The notes below the pieces were generated by a model. That model saw nothing but the letters and a program-made list of their open reading frames with translations. It did not search any database and was not told where the DNA came from. Positions 23,615 through 33,392 of a stretch of DNA of 64,000 nt are shown piece by piece; the stretch's first letter is position 1; the number at the start of each line of letters is the position of its first letter. Made by a program: the position numbers and the translations under genes. Location: positions 31,679 through 95,678 of the forward strand of contig NZ_JAHEOJ010000013.1 of NCBI RefSeq assembly GCF_018595715.1, read 5' to 3'. The DNA is from Glaciecola sp. XM2. Lineage in GTDB: Bacteria; Pseudomonadota; Gammaproteobacteria; Enterobacterales; Alteromonadaceae.

Positions 23615-26600
23615 ATGTTAGAAGCCATTATTCGCTTTTCCCTTGTACAGCGCATTTTTATCATTATTGTCTCGCTGTTTTTGCTCCTCGCTGGCATTTC
23701 GGCATGGTTCTCACTGCCTATCGACGCTTTTCCAGATATTTCACCAACACAAGTGAAAGTCATCCTAAAAGCGCCCGGCATGACAGCAGAAGAAATTGAA
23801 GCACAAGTCACGCTGCCGATTGAAACGGAGCTGTTAGGCATTCCCAATCAGCAAATTTTACGCTCGATGACAAAATACGCTATCACCGACATCACCTTAG
23901 ACTTTGTTGATGGCACCGATATCTATTGGGCAAGACAGCAAGTCGCTGAAAGGTTAAGCAATGTCATGTCGTCATTGCCTTCAGGACTTGAAGGTGGCGT
24001 GGCGCCTATGAGTACGCCACTCAGCGAGATGTTCATGTTCTCAATTGAGAACCCAAACATGACCTTGTTACAACGTCGCCAAATCCTCGAATGGGAAATC
24101 AGGCCACTGCTTCGAAGCATAGATGGTGTGGCTGACGTCAATGTATTAGGCGGTTATGCCAAGACCTATCAAATTAGTCCAGACCCTATAAAACTAGCAA
24201 GTATTGGCATGTCACTGCCTGAGCTAGCCAGTAAAATAAATGAAGCGAATCGAAACGGTAATTTAGGAAGGATTAATATCGGCAACGACACGTTAATCGT
24301 GCGAAGCGAAGGTCGCGTTGATGATATTGAGCAGCTCAGCGAATTGACTATTTCCACCGCAAACGATGTCGTTTTAAAACTAAAAGATGTGGCAGACATT
24401 TCAGTGGGCCATCTGGCTCGCTACGGGTCTGTAACGCGCAATGGTGAAGAAACAACAGAAGCGATTGTCATTGCGTTAAAAGATACCAACACCGCTCAGC
24501 TGATTGAGCAGGTATCGTTAAAACTAAGCGAGCTAGAATCGACGCTACCACAGGGCACGGTCCTTAATGTCTTTTACAACCGCAAAAATCTCATTGATAA
24601 AGCCATTGGCACGATCAAGGAGGCGCTGTTTGTCGCAATCGTGCTCGTCATTCTTATCCTTTCGTTGTTTTTAGGAAATTTACGCGCTGCAATTGCCGTA
24701 TCGCTCGTTCTCCCCTTCTCTGCCGCTTGTACATTTTTACTGATGAGCCAATTTGGCTTCTCCGCCAACTTGATGAGCCTAGGAGGTTTGGTGATCGCGA
24801 TAGGTATGCTGGTAGATGCATCTGTTGTGGTGGTCGAAAATACCGTCAATTCTCTAAATCGAAATGCATCTTTGCCAAGGCTGCATGTTATCTACCGGGC
24901 ATGTAAAGACGTTTCAACCCCCGTTGTATCAGGCACGATTATTGTCATTATTGTTTTTTCGCCTTTGCTCACGCTCACCGGACTGGAAGGTAAACTCTTT
25001 ACGCCTGTTGCTGTGACGATAGTTTTCGCCATGATTTCATCGCTTATTCTTTCACTTACCGTAATCCCTGCATTCACTTCATTTCTATTAAAAGGCAAGC
25101 AAACCAGTGAGCCTAAATTTGTTGCATGGCTTAAATTACGATACCAAACCCTACTCTCAAACACCCTTGCCAAACCTCAGTTTGTCATTATCGGCTCTTT
25201 AGTATTTTTAGTTGCCAGCGGCGCTCTGTTTTCCACATTAGGGAAAACCTTTATGCCTGTACTCGATGAAGGAGACATTATTGTACAGTTAGAAAAGTCA
25301 CCGAGTATTTCATTGGCATCGTCTACCGAACTTGATATTCAAATTGAAAATGCACTGCTTGCGAACATCCCCGAAATTAAACAAATTGTGGCTAGGGTTG
25401 GCTCAGACGAAATTGGACTCGACCCAATGAGCTTAAATGAAACAGACATATTTATGGAGCTTATGCCTATGGACGAATGGCGCTTCAGTAATAAAGAAGA
25501 GCTTATTGAAGCCATTCGAGAGGTTCTCGCTGAGTTTCCGGGCATCAATTTTGGATTCACCCAACCGATTCAGATGCGAGTCTCTGAAATGCTCACTGGC
25601 AGCACAGGTGCGGTGACTGTGAAGGTCTTTGGTAATGACATTTCTGAGCTTGCTGCCTTAGCGGCGCAGATTTCAGCGCTAACAAAAACCATCGATGGCA
25701 GTGTTGATGTAAATTCATCGGTCATTGAGGGTGGCGATTTACTCAACATATCTCTAAAACCCGAAATAGCCTCTCGCTACAATATGAATATCGATACGCT
25801 TTCGTACTACATCAAAAGTCAATTAGAGTCGGTTCAAGTCTCAACATTGATAGATGGAAAGAAAAAAACACCCATTGTATTTAGTCTCAGTGATGCCAAC
25901 GATAGCAAACCAAGCAATATTGCTGATATTGAAAACATGAACATTTTAATGCCCGATGCATCGGTTTTACCCCTCAATAAAATAGCGAACATATTTTATA
26001 AGCAAGGTCCGATCATGATTGAACGGGAAAATGGCAGTCGCTTCGCCGTTGTGGCAACCAATGTGCAAGGCACCGACATGGTGAGTTTCGTCAATGCGTT
26101 ACAAGCATCCGTTGCCAGTAATATTCAATTACCGGTTGGATACACGGTGTCATTTGGTGGAGAGTTTGAAAATCAGCAGCGAGCAACTAATAACCTTCTT
26201 GTTGTTGTGCCGATTGCTTTGGGTCTGATTCTTGTCATTTTATTTACGACATTTGGCTCTTTGCAAAAAGCGGGGCTGATTCTTGCGAATATCCCATTTG
26301 CCATTATGGGTGGAATTATGGCGCTGTTTTTAACCGGCGAGTTTTTATCGGTTCCTGCATCGGTAGGCTTCATTGCTTTGCTTGGCGTAGCGGTACTAAA
26401 CGGGGTGGTGATGATAAGCTATTTTGAGCAAACAAAGGCACAAGTCCGCCAGCTTACCGAGCGAGTTGTCAGTGGCGCATGTCAACGCTTGCGACCAGTG
26501 TTAATGACAGCATTGACAGCGATGTTTGGTTTGATGCCCCTAGTCACAGCCACAGGCCCAGGTGCTGAAATCCAAAAGCCTCTTGCGATAGTGGTTATTG

Positions 26601-26686
26601 GCGGATTGTTTACCTCAACCTTCACCACGTTGTTCATGATCCCCGTATTATATATTTGGTTGGAGAAAAGACATGCCAAAAAGTGA
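23615..26686 (+). CDS. Heavy-metal-type RND efflux pump, CusA/CzcA family
   Basis: A 1023-residue inner-membrane antiporter. ATG 23615 is preferred to GTG 23606, since AGGTGA is properly spaced and MLEAIIRFSLVQRI is the usual family start. The hallmark N-terminal segment LPIDAFPDISPTQVKV (about 34-49) and TM4 GLVIAIGMLVDASVVVVEN are present, and there are 12 predicted TM helices with two large periplasmic loops. TM4 lacks the DFG acidic residue of divalent (CzcA) pumps and looks closer to the monovalent Cu/Ag type, but this is only suggestive. The downstream DUF3240 gene overlaps it by 14 bases. Confidence 0.93.
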   Translation: MLEAIIRFSLVQRIFIIIVSLFLLLAGISAWFSLPIDAFPDISPTQVKVILKAPGMTAEEIEAQVTLPIETELLGIPNQQILRSMTKYAITDITLDFVDGTDIYWARQQVAERLSNVMSSLPSGLEGGVAPMSTPLSEMFMFSIENPNMTLLQRRQILEWEIRPLLRSIDGVADVNVLGGYAKTYQISPDPIKLASIGMSLPELASKINEANRNGNLGRINIGNDTLIVRSEGRVDDIEQLSELTISTANDVVLKLKDVADISVGHLARYGSVTRNGEETTEAIVIALKDTNTAQLIEQVSLKLSELESTLPQGTVLNVFYNRKNLIDKAIGTIKEALFVAIVLVILILSLFLGNLRAAIAVSLVLPFSAACTFLLMSQFGFSANLMSLGGLVIAIGMLVDASVVVVENTVNSLNRNASLPRLHVIYRACKDVSTPVVSGTIIVIIVFSPLLTLTGLEGKLFTPVAVTIVFAMISSLILSLTVIPAFTSFLLKGKQTSEPKFVAWLKLRYQTLLSNTLAKPQFVIIGSLVFLVASGALFSTLGKTFMPVLDEGDIIVQLEKSPSISLASSTELDIQIENALLANIPEIKQIVARVGSDEIGLDPMSLNETDIFMELMPMDEWRFSNKEELIEAIREVLAEFPGINFGFTQPIQMRVSEMLTGSTGAVTVKVFGNDISELAALAAQISALTKTIDGSVDVNSSVIEGGDLLNISLKPEIASRYNMNIDTLSYYIKSQLESVQVSTLIDGKKKTPIVFSLSDANDSKPSNIADIENMNILMPDASVLPLNKIANIFYKQGPIMIERENGSRFAVVATNVQGTDMVSFVNALQASVASNIQLPVGYTVSFGGEFENQQRATNNLLVVVPIALGLILVILFTTFGSLQKAGLILANIPFAIMGGIMALFLTGEFLSVPASVGFIALLGVAVLNGVVMISYFEQTKAQVRQLTERVVSGACQRLRPVLMTALTAMFGLMPLVTATGPGAEIQKPLAIVVIGGLFTSTFTTLFMIPVLYIWLEKRHAKK

Positions 26687-26984
26687 AACCGATACTCTGT
26701 TAATCATGATCGCCCCTACCTCTTTAAAAGAAGACCTCGTCGATCAATTAATGGAAATGCCCTATACGAGTGGTTTTAGCCTGTCTAAAATTCAAGGATT
26801 TAGTAGTGAGCATAGTCACTACAACATTAATGAGCAGGTAGCGGGTCATCAAGACTTTTATCGGTTTGAGATAGCCCATATAAGTGCTGATTCACAGGCA
26901 GTATTAGCTCACCTTCGCGAGGCCTGCCCAGAGAATACCATTCGATATTGGATGGTGCCGATACAATCCTCTGGATTTGTTTAG
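26673..26984 (+). CDS. DUF3240 family protein, PII-like, linked to RND pump
   Basis: A 103-residue soluble protein of the DUF3240 family, which is nearly always encoded after CusA/CzcA-type pumps and has a PII/CutA1-like ferredoxin fold. It probably senses cytoplasmic ligand or regulates the pump; the mechanism is not known. It contains several His residues (SSEHSHYN) that might bind metal. The overlap with the pump gene indicates translational coupling. Confidence 0.85.
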   Translation: MPKSETDTLLIMIAPTSLKEDLVDQLMEMPYTSGFSLSKIQGFSSEHSHYNINEQVAGHQDFYRFEIAHISADSQAVLAHLREACPENTIRYWMVPIQSSGFV

Positions 26985-27218
26985 CATCATCAAGGCATAG
27001 TCGCCAATTGTTTTAACCTAGTTTAAGCCCTGAACAATATTGCTGAACTTTTCCCGAAGATACCTAAGCAATCAACAGCGCAACGCTTAGGTTACTTCAT
27101 CCGCTTTTCTTGCCATGGCAAGCACATAGCTGTAACGTAGCTATATCAACGGGCCAAATTCTGCTCAATAAATCAAACGCAGTATTGGCCATGGTCTAAC
27201 ATCAAAGAGGAATTGAAC

Positions 27219-28787
27219 ATGCTAGGTCGGCTACTGATCATTACCGCGTTTCTTATATCTGGGTGCACAAGCCAAATATCCCCTTCAACAGCAGATGCAA
27301 AGTTACAAAACCAAAACAATACCGCGGCAGCAGAATTTAGCATAAGCGTTGCACCACCGTTGCATGACGCCATGGCTTCTGAGGGAAGGATATTTCTCTT
27401 TTTAAGTAAAAATGATACAAGTGAGCCTCGTCAACAACTTTGGCCTTTGAGCGAAAATCCCAACTTCATTTTTGCTAAAAATTTTACGTTTGGGTCAGCC
27501 ACCTCAACCATTACGCTAAACCAAGCTTCTGATTTAATGACCACCGCTTCATTTGATCTTAGCGAAATCCCAAAAGGCCAATATTCAATGCAGGTTTTGT
27601 GGCATCAGAATCCGTCACTTCCATACATAAATGCAGAGGGGAATTTATATAGCGAAGTCGCCGTTATCGATATCGATTCGGATTTTACCGAAATCGTAGA
27701 GCTTTCAAAACGAGTACCTGCTACATCACTTGTTAACCACCCGCTAGTAAAAAAGGTGACCTTTAAAAGCGAATTATTGAGTGAGTTTTGGCAAGAACCA
27801 TTTTATATAAGTGCCTCGGTTTTATTACCCAACACATATGAGCAAAATAGTCAGCAAACCTACCCTATTAGATATAACGTTGCAGGCTATGGTGGCAGGT
27901 ATACGAGAGTTGAAAGATTAATCAATTCCGAAGATTTTATGCAATGGTGGCAAAGCGATGAAGCGCCACAAATTATCACCGTTTACCTAGATAGTTTGGG
28001 GCCTTTTGGTGACAACTATCAGCTAGACTCGGCAAATAATGGGCCGTTCGGTCAATCTTTAGTGAGCGAGCTCATCCCAACTGTTGAAGCTCAATTTCGC
28101 ACCAAAAACAGCGCGACATACCGTTTTACAGATGGATGCTCCACTGGCGGTTGGGTGTCGTTGGCTCTTCAACTGTTTTATCCAGACACATTTAACGGCG
28201 CATTTTCATATAGCCCAGACTCCATCGACTTTTCAGCCTATCAACTGGCCAACATTTATGAAGATGCCAACGTATTTTACAATAGATGGGGCAATCTACG
28301 ACCTGTTGCCAGAACGGTTTATGGCGACCCAATCATTACTTTGAAAAATTTCATTCAGTATGAAAATGTACAAGGCGTATCAAACGACTATCGAACCTCT
28401 GGTGGCCAGTTTAGCGCGCATACAGCCTTATATAGTCCAAAGGGCGAAGACGGGCTACCCATGCCAATGTTTGACCCACAAACAGGCGCCATAGACCGAG
28501 AAGTTGCAGAGGCTTGGAAGAAATATGATTTAAAGCTATTTACCGAACAAAATTGGTCTGAGCTTGGGCCTAAGTTACAAGACAAAATTTACATCTGGAT
28601 GGGCGACATGGACCACTTCTTTCTTAACCCCGCCACAAGAAAGTTTGCGCAGTATCTGGAAGGTACAACAAACCCAACGTCCAATGCTGTGATAGATTTT
28701 ACGCCGATGGCTGGACACTGTTCGAAATTCAGTGACAAACTCGTTTTAGAGCAAATACAGACGCGCTTGCTAGCGATTGACAAGTAG
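27219..28787 (+). CDS. Lipoprotein esterase, alpha/beta-hydrolase (putative esterase family)
   Basis: A 522-residue protein. ATG 27219 follows AAAGAGG at good spacing and gives a lipoprotein signal peptide with lipobox ISGC (Cys16). The N-terminal 200 residues are a beta-rich domain. The catalytic part has a nucleophile elbow GCSTGGW (Ser about 307), an Asp candidate in GDMDHFF, and a His in AGHCSKF near the C-terminus. This resembles enterochelin esterase-like/putative esterase proteins (Esterase D-type fold). Substrate unknown; located on the outer or inner membrane surface. Followed by a phosphatase gene after 35 bases. Confidence 0.82.
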   Translation: MLGRLLIITAFLISGCTSQISPSTADAKLQNQNNTAAAEFSISVAPPLHDAMASEGRIFLFLSKNDTSEPRQQLWPLSENPNFIFAKNFTFGSATSTITLNQASDLMTTASFDLSEIPKGQYSMQVLWHQNPSLPYINAEGNLYSEVAVIDIDSDFTEIVELSKRVPATSLVNHPLVKKVTFKSELLSEFWQEPFYISASVLLPNTYEQNSQQTYPIRYNVAGYGGRYTRVERLINSEDFMQWWQSDEAPQIITVYLDSLGPFGDNYQLDSANNGPFGQSLVSELIPTVEAQFRTKNSATYRFTDGCSTGGWVSLALQLFYPDTFNGAFSYSPDSIDFSAYQLANIYEDANVFYNRWGNLRPVARTVYGDPIITLKNFIQYENVQGVSNDYRTSGGQFSAHTALYSPKGEDGLPMPMFDPQTGAIDREVAEAWKKYDLKLFTEQNWSELGPKLQDKIYIWMGDMDHFFLNPATRKFAQYLEGTTNPTSNAVIDFTPMAGHCSKFSDKLVLEQIQTRLLAIDK

Positions 28788-28822
28788 CTTAAGTGACACT
28801 TTTGAAAAGGCAGAAAATATAG

Positions 28823-29377
28823 ATGAAATTACTATCAGTTTTACTTTATGTGCTTGTGGGCTGGATAATGTTTAGTTCATTTAACCTGGCGGCACAAACT
28901 AATCAAACTGACTCTGATATATATACCATCTATATGTTACGCCATGCTGAAAAAGCTACCGACACGGCTGATAAGCGAAACCCGCCATTATCTGAGTGCG
29001 GTTTACAACGCGCACAATCGCTGAGCACAATGTTTCAAGCCGTCGATATAGATACTATTTACAGCACTGACTATTTAAGAACGCAGATGACCGCTAAACC
29101 GGTATCGCAAGACAAAGGCTTAAAAGTGGTTAGTTACAACCCAAGAGAACTAGCCTCTTTTGCAAAGCAACTGATTCAAAACAAACAAAACACTCTAGTA
29201 GTAGGGCACAGCAACACAACGAATGTGCTAGCGGGCTATTTGACTGGGAAAGCGTTAGCGCAAATTGATGAAACAATCTACGACAGAGTGTATCAAGTAA
29301 CCTTAGTTGACGGTACAAAACCAAAAGCTAAGCTACAATTGTTGCATCAAACCTTTAGCTGTTATCAGCCCTTGTGA
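28823..29377 (+). CDS. Exported SixA/phosphoglycerate-mutase-like histidine phosphatase
   Basis: A 184-residue histidine phosphatase with a signal peptide (about 1-24). The catalytic His is in MLRHAEKA, and the second conserved His is in VVGHSNTTN. The sequence between contains PPLSECGLQRAQSLS, typical of SixA and PhoE-like enzymes. Export to the periplasm separates it from SixA phosphotransfer signalling and suggests a general phosphatase role. It is 35 bases downstream of the esterase, probably co-transcribed. Confidence 0.87.
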   Translation: MKLLSVLLYVLVGWIMFSSFNLAAQTNQTDSDIYTIYMLRHAEKATDTADKRNPPLSECGLQRAQSLSTMFQAVDIDTIYSTDYLRTQMTAKPVSQDKGLKVVSYNPRELASFAKQLIQNKQNTLVVGHSNTTNVLAGYLTGKALAQIDETIYDRVYQVTLVDGTKPKAKLQLLHQTFSCYQPL

Positions 29378-29416
29378 ATACTACGGTCAATGCCTCACTT
29401 TTACACCTTTTATTAC

Positions 29417-29490
29417 TTAAGTGAGATCAGCAGGCGTCAGTGTCGACTTACTCGGGCCTAGCGATTCAAGATAACTAGACTGCCATCTAG
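29417..29490 (-). pseudogene. Decayed 3' end of a paralogue of the 31265-32956 membrane protein gene
   Basis: On the minus strand 29473 to 29417 reads YLESLGPSKSTLTPADLT-stop. The last residues of the protein at 31265-32956 are YLESLDPSKAALRPASST. Nucleotide similarity continues upstream as TAGATGG plus a short insertion (to about 29490), then is lost. No start or longer frame is attached. This is the short relic of a duplicated copy of that gene, lying about 1.8 kb from it with another gene in between. Confidence 0.7.
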
Positions 29491-29619
29491 GTGATCATAT
29501 ACAGAAATGCCTCGGGGTAATAGGCTGACCGTCTACGTGCTTGTCAATGCATTAAAATAAGCGTATAAAAAACATACAAGAAACTGGATTGTCTCTATCC
29601 ATCGCTTAGGAAGGCTCAC

Positions 29620-31134
29620 TTGGAAAACGCTAAACAATCAAAACATAGGCAACCGCTTTACTTCATTGCCGGTATAGTTCTGCTCTTATTAATAGGCTCG
29701 GTAATGTATGTCAGCGCTGCAATTCCGCCTTTTCCCGCACTAGATGTAAGCGGTGATTTAGCCGCAGTTATGAATTCTCTTAACGACGCATACAGTCAAT
29801 CGAGTACGCACCTTGCCCAATATCGAGACTTTTGGGGCGCAGCCAGCATCTCTATAGGCGCAATCATAGCGGTTATGACCACTTTACGCGCACCTCACGC
29901 TTTCATCATCGCTGGGGGTGCATTACTCGCTGTAATACTCGGAAATTTGCAGTTAAACGTACCTCAGCGAAAAATTGAAATTCTCGCTACCGCACAACAG
30001 TCTTTAACATGTTTGCGCGAGCCCTATCAACAACTTCAATCGGCAAAAACGGCGTATTTACCCAGTGTGGACCAACTATCTACTAGTCTTGATTACTATC
30101 AACAGCGTGTTCGAGATTTTGCGTCTACAGCATCTGTTGAACTAGACGCCTTAGATGCTTGGTTAGCTAAAGCAAGTATACCAGAGTTAGCCATGGCCCA
30201 AGATAAGGTGAGTATGGGTATATTGATGCCAATTCCCGATTTTGAGAGAGAGACGCAAGCGATACAGAAGTTAGTAGACAAACAAACTAGGCAACTGCAA
30301 CCGTTCGATTCGTTTATTTGGTCGTTACCACCTGAGTATAAAAACACAATAATCGATCAAACTCAGACTTTGAAAGGCACGCTCCAGAGCGCCATCGATG
30401 AGCTTGAAGCTCCTTATATACGACACACTGAGTTTATTGATGACTATAAAAAAATACAAAACGGGCTATTAAGAGCAAAAGCAACGTCACGTGACGGACG
30501 TATGTATTATTCAGAGTTAGTGACACTAGCGGAAGCTATTCCAAAAACGACCGCGCTACTTTCCACTTGGGAACAAAACGTAAACGCTGCAGACGCAAGC
30601 ATTAGAGGGAGTGTAGCGCTAGTGCACTCACGCTTGCTAGCTGACTTGGCGCGAACGGGGGCCACTGCCGATGAAATTGCTGAACTGCTTAGCCCTCCAA
30701 AAGCAGTAGAGCCAAATTATCCGTCGGACCTGTCATCTGTACCTTCTTCGCCATCAACTTCTTATCAAGCCCCGTATGAGCCTGACCAACAGGCAGGGCT
30801 GAATGACCAGCAACAAGAAAAATACAATCAACTTCTTAAACTCATAGACGAGCAAGGCAGCGAAACACGCGATTTACTTCAGTCGCTGTCTTTTGCAATA
30901 AAAAAGGCGCAAATACTCACAGATTCCCTGTATGCCTTAAGAGACGAGTCACTCAATGTGTTAATTCAGTACGACGATTTATTGCAACAGTATGTCTCGG
31001 CTTTTGTTACCACTCAGACAAATTCAGACGATGAGTTTAAACAAGCATCAGCTGGCTTGGTATTTGGGCAAAAAATTGTTAACTCGGTTAACTTTGAAGG
31101 CTTACACATTCGCTTGGAAAGTTGCATGATTTAG
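29620..31134 (+). CDS. Large coiled-coil membrane protein of unknown function
   Basis: A 504-residue protein starting with TTG at 29620 behind AGGAAGG. Two or three N-terminal hydrophobic helices (about 13-35, 72-87, 93-107) anchor a long soluble region rich in Gln, Leu, Ala and Ser. That region is predicted to be helical/coiled-coil (about 120-350), then has a Pro/Ser-rich linker (SSVPSSPSTSYQAPYEP, about 374-390) and another helical segment. No catalytic motif is seen. It lies between the relic at 29417 and its parental gene on the opposite strand. Possibly involved in envelope organisation; this is a guess. Confidence 0.7.
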   Translation: MENAKQSKHRQPLYFIAGIVLLLLIGSVMYVSAAIPPFPALDVSGDLAAVMNSLNDAYSQSSTHLAQYRDFWGAASISIGAIIAVMTTLRAPHAFIIAGGALLAVILGNLQLNVPQRKIEILATAQQSLTCLREPYQQLQSAKTAYLPSVDQLSTSLDYYQQRVRDFASTASVELDALDAWLAKASIPELAMAQDKVSMGILMPIPDFERETQAIQKLVDKQTRQLQPFDSFIWSLPPEYKNTIIDQTQTLKGTLQSAIDELEAPYIRHTEFIDDYKKIQNGLLRAKATSRDGRMYYSELVTLAEAIPKTTALLSTWEQNVNAADASIRGSVALVHSRLLADLARTGATADEIAELLSPPKAVEPNYPSDLSSVPSSPSTSYQAPYEPDQQAGLNDQQQEKYNQLLKLIDEQGSETRDLLQSLSFAIKKAQILTDSLYALRDESLNVLIQYDDLLQQYVSAFVTTQTNSDDEFKQASAGLVFGQKIVNSVNFEGLHIRLESCMI

Positions 31135-31264
31135 AGATAGCTTCCCATCATCTAACGTCCGGCGTGTATTGTGTTTTTTCTTGCCACAGTCTGCATGCTG
31201 TCTATTGCGCTGATGATTTGCTCATAAAATCGCCCGCATCAATTGGAGCAAGTGACAAGTAACG

Positions 31265-32956
31265 TCATGTAGAGCTGGCAGGGCGCAACGCCGCCTTGCT
31301 CGGGTCCAATGACTCAAGATAATTCCATCTAGTACATGAAGCAAGGGCCCTTGCAATTTCATCGGTCCCCTCTTCAAGTTCGTTTTTAATTTCTTTGTTG
31401 ATTCGTCTATCGACATACTCAAGGGAAAAGGTCAGCGATAAAATATTATCGATGTGGTACTCGAACGATTCGTTTTTTACCACGTATTCATTGGATTTCT
31501 TGTCAACGATATCTGTAAATTCTATGGGCGCTGGAAGACGATTAAAGTCGTTAAACGTGAGGTGTATTTTACGAGCGCCGCTGAGAACTAACAATTTTTG
31601 CCCTACTTGCTCAACAAAGGTTTCAAGTTTCTGCGTTTCTGCTAACACCAAAATATCTTTACTCAAAAAGCGTTTGAGTAAGTGCAAGTCTTTATTGAAA
31701 AACGCATCACATGAGCGTGATACAAAGTTATATGCTGGGATGGCAAACAATGAACTAATCACGGCAGCTAAAAACGCGGTGACTGTATTGTTACTTAACC
31801 CAATCGTTTGATTCAAAAGCGCTTGCATGCCTTGGTCAAGGCCCGCCCAAAGCGAAAACGCCACGACCGACAACAAACTCAATGTTGCCGATTTTGAAAT
31901 AATAGAGTCGACCTGCCAGAGACCATAACGCATAAGCGCAATAAAGACGCCCACACCAACGCTCAAACCTAATAAGTAGCGCCCTACTAATGTACCGTAG
32001 CCCGATAAGCTAAAAAGAGGAAGGTACAATACTAAAGCAATGAGCACACAAAACAGCATGGTAATTGTTTGTTTGCGCTCTTGGGTGTTGAGTACCATGC
32101 GGTACTTTAATACAAACTGAACAACCGTCACCAATAAGGTAAATGACACGGCATACAAAAAATATGACCATGCATTTGCAACTGTTGTAAAAGTCTGGCT
32201 GTAGGTGATAAAGAGCAACAGACTAGAGAATGCAACTAGGGAAAGCTGAATGCGTTTCCATACTTTGTTGTCGAACGTTTTGGGGAAATAATAAAGCCCA
32301 AGCGGGCCAAAGATAAATGCTAAGCTCAAGCGAAGCGTTTCGATATCTGTCGCACCAAACATACTTGAGCCGATATAAAAAAAACGGCTTTCGCACACAG
32401 TGATTAACAGTAACAAACTAATTAGGTATCCAGATACAAAACGCCTGCCTTTGGCAAAAAGCAATAGAGAAAAGCCTAAAGAGAGCAATAACAAAACAGA
32501 ATCCACAAGCATGTATTTAATGTCTGGTTTAAATGGTGTGGCGGTTTCCCCTTTTACAACTTCAAAGCTTTGTATGTCTCCCCAAACATCCAACACAACG
32601 GTCACCGACTCAGCCTGGCCAACATTGGCACAAGCAAAGAATTCATCCATAGTGCTAAACTTCGAAGCTTCGCAATTATCAATGGCATGCAAGCGAGTAA
32701 ACCATGGGCCGTTAGAACGCATTGCATCAGACAGCGGTGAATCGTCAGTTTTTGCAAGCACATAGCGGTTTACTAAGGGATATTTATGAATGGCTGCGCC
32801 GTACTGCAAAAATGCCGAGGTTTCTTTCGAATTAAAGTTGAAGTTTGCCCATAGACCAAACAAGAGCGTGATGAGACATAGCGCAACACACATGGCATAA
32901 AAGGCATTAGCACCAATGCGGATACCCTTTTTTACCACAGGAGATAATGTATTCAA
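31265..32956 (-). CDS. Polytopic membrane protein with sensor-like C-terminal domain
   Basis: A 563-residue protein. One N-terminal helix (about 13-35), a periplasmic domain of about 100 residues, then about eight to nine further TM helices up to residue about 405 are followed by a cytoplasmic domain (about 415-563). The cytoplasmic part (KDLHLLKRFLSKDILVLAET, then ARKIHLTFNDFNRLP) resembles the GAF-like and dimerisation region of membrane histidine kinases, but there is no H-box, N-box or ATP-binding glycines. It may be a kinase-less sensor or a degenerate signalling protein. A relic of a paralogue lies at 29417-29490. Confidence 0.7.
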   Translation of the reverse strand: MNTLSPVVKKGIRIGANAFYAMCVALCLITLLFGLWANFNFNSKETSAFLQYGAAIHKYPLVNRYVLAKTDDSPLSDAMRSNGPWFTRLHAIDNCEASKFSTMDEFFACANVGQAESVTVVLDVWGDIQSFEVVKGETATPFKPDIKYMLVDSVLLLLSLGFSLLLFAKGRRFVSGYLISLLLLITVCESRFFYIGSSMFGATDIETLRLSLAFIFGPLGLYYFPKTFDNKVWKRIQLSLVAFSSLLLFITYSQTFTTVANAWSYFLYAVSFTLLVTVVQFVLKYRMVLNTQERKQTITMLFCVLIALVLYLPLFSLSGYGTLVGRYLLGLSVGVGVFIALMRYGLWQVDSIISKSATLSLLSVVAFSLWAGLDQGMQALLNQTIGLSNNTVTAFLAAVISSLFAIPAYNFVSRSCDAFFNKDLHLLKRFLSKDILVLAETQKLETFVEQVGQKLLVLSGARKIHLTFNDFNRLPAPIEFTDIVDKKSNEYVVKNESFEYHIDNILSLTFSLEYVDRRINKEIKNELEEGTDEIARALASCTRWNYLESLDPSKAALRPASST

Positions 32957-33083
32957 TAGACTAACCCTATATGCCTGCTACTTTGCGTCATTGCATTAAT
33001 TGTATACTACATGTAAGTTATCGAACATAGGAGCTAAACATCCTATGAAAATAATACTTTTATGACTTCGTTAGGAGAAGGAA

Positions 33084-33257
33084 ATGTCAAAAGAAAGAAA
33101 TATCTCTCAAAGAGACGTGGGCAATGAAGACGGCGCAGATACAAGTCAGAGCACGCCTGAAGCAGCTCCCGCTGCAACAAATACTACAAGTAATCCAGCA
33201 CCTGCACCCGAAAGCGCAGATGAGACTACTCCGCAAACACCGAATACAAACGACTAA
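33084..33257 (+). CDS. Small disordered Ala/Pro/Thr/Glu-rich protein, 57 residues
   Basis: ATG 33084 is preceded by a strong TAGGAGAAGG site; the TAA is at 33255-33257. The product is hydrophilic and low-complexity (for example TPEAAPAATNTTSNPAPAPE), without hydrophobic segments, and is probably disordered. The reading frame and ribosome binding site are convincing, and a hairpin follows at 33290. It is divergent from the sensor-like membrane protein. Function unknown. Confidence 0.6.
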   Translation: MSKERNISQRDVGNEDGADTSQSTPEAAPAATNTTSNPAPAPESADETTPQTPNTND

Positions 33258-33289
33258 ACGTTTGCATTTGGCTTACATAAGCAGTTACT

Positions 33290-33320
33290 AAGGCATCGCT
33301 GATAAATTCAGTGATGCCTT
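33290..33320 (+). terminator. Strong hairpin, possible terminator
   Basis: AAGGCATCGCTG and CAGTGATGCCTT form a 12-bp stem with one mismatch and a 7-base loop. There is no T-tract downstream, so it may act as an mRNA-stabilising 3' end or a weak terminator of the 57-residue gene. Confidence 0.45.
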
Positions 33321-33392
33321 CGCCCCATGTAACATAGACAAAACTGCCAACAGTCTTATCAGCAAGTTTTGTAAGAGCTAACAGGGTTTCAA

